Source of the DNA: Gamsiella multidivaricata
Lineage: Eukaryota; Mortierellomycota; Mortierellomycetes; Mortierellales; Mortierellaceae
DNA length: 64,000 nucleotides
Assembly: GCF_025024155.1 (NCBI RefSeq)
Contig: NW_026251712.1
Coordinates: 486,501-550,500 of the forward strand
Direction of reading: 5' to 3'
Below the pieces are notes generated by a model that searched no databases, was not told where the DNA came from, and saw only the letters and a program-made list of their open reading frames with translations. This document shows, in pieces, positions 61,249 through 64,000 of the stretch; positions within the stretch are counted from its first letter, which is position 1; every line of letters starts with the position of its first letter. The translations under genes were made by a program, and so were the position numbers.

Positions 61249-61501
61249 TTTCGTATCTGTCAGCATCTTTACATCCGGCATCCATGTCACTTCAGAATAC
61301 GCCGCTCAAGACACGACGCAACCGTGGTCTAATGCACGTTAGCCATAGGGTTCCAGTATGTTTGGATAGCAATCGATATTCTTGACTACAAAGCCCGTCT
61401 CTTCAAATATGTCTTGGTCGCCGCTGAACTGCCATTCTGATTGCGATACATTTCCTCTTATTAGAACAACATGGATCGGTTGGGGGCATTAGTCCTCGTT
61501 C

Positions 61502-61830
61502 TCACATGTAGTAATAATATGCGTCAATCAGAAAGTCGTCCTTGTTCTGAGATCTCTTGTTGAAGCTCTTGAGAGGATAGACATGGCCGACAGAGTGCAA
61601 CTTCAGCAGCTGAATATGCATCTAGTTAAAGTCACGGGTGGAGCAAAAAGGCGCCATCAGGGGAACGTTCAACGATACTCATTTCCTACAGGACGATAAA
61701 CAGAGAGATAGCGACCGTGTCTTGAAGAGTGAGATTTACCTAGATGGTGGAACCTGAGAAGTTGCTGTTGAACGGTCTGGAAGTGAAGATGGACCTGCAG
61801 CTTCTGTACTCCGGTGTTCCTTGCCATTAC
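61502..61830 (-). pseudogene. Fragment of a small secreted-protein-like gene
   Basis: A minus-strand stretch ending in TGA at 61502 reads LKLHSVGHVYPLKSF and then DDFLIDAYYYYM. This recalls the C-terminus of the protein at 60353 (LHFNALQYPL, then DYFWACV). An upstream block (about 61744-61830) with YRSCRSIFTSRPFNSNFSG could be the preceding exon. The only good donor joining them is preceded by an in-frame TAG. TACTAAC, a perfect branch-point consensus, lies upstream of that block. I read this as a broken or mis-modelled gene related to its neighbour. Confidence 0.35.
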
Positions 61831-62227
61831 GAATCGTTAGTACTTTTACTCTTGGTAGGGTCCATTTCGCATTCGCGCTGCCGTAACCAGCAAGAGTGTT
61901 GGGGGGGGGGGAGGGGGCAATTACTCGCGTTCTCTACGTCTCTTAAAACCTACGCATGTATTCCTTGGAGCTGATAATACGAACGAATGACTCTCAAGTC
62001 AAGAATGCTGTGTTTGTTGTTGTTGTTGTTGCTGTTTTATTCGTCATCATAGACACTGTTCCGTTATTCTGGAGCGAGGCTTTCTGCAGAAACTAACAAG
62101 ACCCTTGAGGGCAAATACTCGAACAAACCTCTTTTTCTCTATTCCTGGGTGCTCTTAAGGATTTATATATATATTCCTTGGCTGTCGCGAATGTCCTTTA
62201 TCACCTAATGGACTCTGCATGCCATTG
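61831..62227. other. Intergenic, no gene seen
   Basis: G-rich run near 61901, a GTT/TTG triplet run near 62015-62030 and AT-rich sequence. No gene or RNA recognised. Confidence 0.4.
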
Positions 62228-62434
62228 GGAATCCTCGCCAAAAAGTCGTAACCCCACCCTTAGAGCTCACCAAAAGTCGTAACCCTTATATAATGAATCA
62301 TATATCCCTTGTCCTGAATTCATGCCACATATGGGATGATTTTTTTAGAGTTTATATAGGTCTTAGCCACTGTACCTCTTCAAATACAAAATACAATGAG
62401 AAGGTTGGGGTTACGACTTTTTGGCGAGGACTCC
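62228..62434. mobile_element. MITE-like element (207 bp) with 29-bp terminal inverted repeats
   Basis: The ends at 62228-62256 and 62406-62434 are inverted copies with one mismatch in 29 bp. The inner 25 bp are identical and begin TCCTCGCCAAAAAGTCGTAA. A third, direct copy of the inner part (CCAAAAGTCGTAACCC) lies at 62270-62285. The interior is AT-rich and non-coding. The outer end TCCTCGCCAA is shared with the larger element at 36890-37374, so both may be moved by the same transposase. No target duplication could be fixed. Confidence 0.7.
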
Positions 62435-62899
62435 TAATATTCAGAAAAACATAGCCCTGCTGTATCCATTACTCCCATCTCAGATATTCCTAGGGATGCA
62501 TCAACCTAGCATCACAATAAAACGTGGCCTCATGGGTATGGGTCCTTTTCAGAGGATTACAAGGTTATATACTGTAGGCGAGAATAACGAGCAAGAGCAG
62601 GGGTATACACATCACACATGGGGCTGCGTTACTTCCAAAAAGCGGATGTCGGTGCTGCTGCTGCAATCAGATTGTCGACCCAAACTGCCACTATAGCTGT
62701 CCATATTAACACAAGAAGTGTGGCAACTACATAGGCGATGCCCTCTGTTTTGAACGTAGACCACGATGTATCGGTCACTAAACAGTTCCTATTTATCCTA
62801 GGTCTTCTACTGAGTCTGTTGAGAGGTTGAGTGAGCGGATAGACCTACCCTAGTCGTCTTTTGGCGTGCTACAGGGTTCCTTGAATCGAGCTATTGTAG
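62435..62899. other. Non-coding, possibly decayed coding sequence
   Basis: No intact gene. Short plus-strand ORFs such as 62421-62696 overlap the repeat element end and look fortuitous. Confidence 0.35.
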
Positions 62900-63614
62900 A
62901 GTTTTGAGTCTGTCCAAAGTAACTGTCTATTACCTGTCGAGACATTCCTGACGATCTGGGTCTGTGGAGGTTTACGGAGTACAGCTCCGTGTGGATACAG
63001 CTGCTGTACACACTTTGACTTTAGAAAGCAGAACCACGGACACAAGCTGAGGAGCATTGCGAGGAAATATGTTCTCTTGCTTTTGTCGGGAGTAGTAGCA
63101 GCTAGATTCACCGAGATTGATCAGATTCACTCTACTGAATACAAGTGCATTCGTACTCCAGTTGGTCGAATCTCGGAGAAGAGGGTGCTTAACTGGATGG
63201 TCGAGAATATGAAAAGTCATATTACTTCACCGCTTGGCAGTGCTGCTGCGTGAAAAGGCCTCGTTCTGTCACGGTGTCCTCGGTGTATCCCATCCTCTAT
63301 CTACACTTTTGTTCGCGGACTTCATTGAGAGGCAATACATCCATGCATATATAACAACTGAAGTCAGTTCATCATCACCCTCTGTAGAACCCAACTGGCC
63401 CTCTGTTAGTAACTACCACCTAGTTCCCAGGGGTGTCTGCTCAACGGCATACAAAAGATTAAAAAAAAAACCAAAGAGTGCAGTGATTGATAAATCGACT
63501 AGCATTAGATACTCGGTAACTGTGGGAGGTCGTAGACTAGGAGTGGTAGTTGTTGCAACGCGTGTTTGGAGTGAGATCCCTTCCATTGCGACCTACTCTA
63601 CACGAGCAACCTAA
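62900..63614 (+). pseudogene. Frameshifted coding relic, family not identified
   Basis: One frame is open from 62900 to 63253 and contains KLRSIARKYVLLLLSG then RVLNWMVENMKSHITSPL. A second frame is open from 63234 to 63614 and reads naturally on from it with AVLLREKASFCHGVLGVSHP, FADFIERQYIHAYI and later PRGVCSTAYKRLKKKP. The change of frame near 63240 and the lack of a start suggest one decayed gene of at least 230 codons. Composition is protein-like, unlike neighbouring spurious ORFs. The family is not recognised; a dispersed repeat-family gene is possible. Confidence 0.45.
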
Positions 63615-63884
63615 ACCTCATTTACGTGCGCACCATAGTCTACACTAGAGACTGGTCCACTAAACCACTTCGGAACTCTAGTTCATCCATTGGCAGCTCT
63701 TTTCTGCTCATGTTGTTACCGAGAAATTACAGGACAAGGTTCTAGCCTTGCAATGTATGCATGTGCTTTGCATGGGTATTTTCTCATGGAATATGTGGGT
63801 TGCATTCCGATTCGCTGCGTCCGAATATTGTTGCTCTAACCTTCCAAAGTTACAAACAAACCACCTCTGAGCAGCATTGAATTG

Positions 63885-64000
63885 CGATCTATGGATGGCC
63901 ACTGCGCCTTAGGCGGTGTTAGACTACTGAGCTGAAATGAATCATATAGGTCCTCATCGCTTGGAGCCCAAGCTCTTAGTGTGAATCAACTAGACCACCA
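63885..64000 (-). other. tRNA-like sequence at the window edge
   Basis: On the minus strand there are two D-arm-like stretches, GGTCTAGTTGATTCACAC near the edge and CAGCTCAGTAGTCTAACACC further in. Each is followed by a short self-complementary stretch (GCTTGG..CCAAGC and CGCCT..AGGCG). Neither folds into a full cloverleaf with a proper T arm in what I can see. It may be a tRNA-derived repeat or relic, cut by the window end. Confidence 0.25.

Overview
The window is eukaryotic and reads as nuclear DNA of a filamentous, early-diverging fungus. Short GT-AG introns (mostly 70-200 bp) interrupt most genes, and 5' flanks are rich in C and T. Genes are moderately dense and separated by A/T homopolymers. 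The gene set is fungal: a fused Ura2-type pyrimidine enzyme with a dead dihydroorotase part, a PAK kinase, a PhoD-like phosphatase, an F-box/LRR protein and an LPMO-like secreted protein. I infer a Mortierellaceae-like fungus from gene style and from a decayed PIN/XPG-like repeat gene. No rRNA gene or unambiguous tRNA was seen, so this placement is an inference.

Layout. 1-4857: 3' part of a tuberin (TSC2) gene. 5826-6302 (-): secreted double-psi beta-barrel protein. 7873-10091: a pogo/Tigger-like DNA transposon whose three-exon transposase reads through but has lost the second catalytic aspartate. 10832-12675 (+): FAD monooxygenase with an 11-nt exon. 13970-17548 (+): F-box/LRR protein. 20403-22590 (+): alkaline phosphatase. 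22943-23476 (-): small mitochondrial-type membrane protein. 24085-24474 (-): decayed nuclease-like gene. 24865-25776 (+): mitochondrial acyl carrier protein. 26324-27853 (-): urease accessory protein UreD. 28164-29016 (-): LPMO-like secreted protein.

30133-32225 (-): calpain-type protease. 33909-36606 (+): class 3 aldehyde dehydrogenase. 36890-37374: an inverted-repeat element. 37656-44957 (-): the six-exon Ura2 gene, the largest in the window. 45741-47353 (-): tocopherol-cyclase-like membrane protein. 48354-52491 (+): ten-exon PAK/Ste20 kinase. 52773-55792 (-): PhoD-like phosphatase. 56683-57186 (-): intronless DOPA-dioxygenase family gene followed by a genomic A-tract. 57570-59676 (-): RRM protein with a UAP56-binding motif. 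60353-60778 (-): small secreted protein. The last 2.5 kb is a decayed zone with a probable broken relative of that secreted gene, a second inverted-repeat element sharing its terminal sequence with the one at 36890, an old frameshifted coding relic and a tRNA-like edge.

Most genes are unrelated housekeeping or secreted functions, with no biosynthetic cluster or operon-like logic. TSC2 and PAK belong to growth and polarity signalling. Ura2, UreD and the phosphatases serve nitrogen, pyrimidine and phosphate metabolism. The best leads are the two elements with shared ends, the catalytically altered but intact transposase, the retrogene-like DOPA-dioxygenase locus, and the in-frame last intron of Ura2. 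Exon boundaries were inferred by eye from splice consensus and reading frame, and all are frame-consistent when summed.
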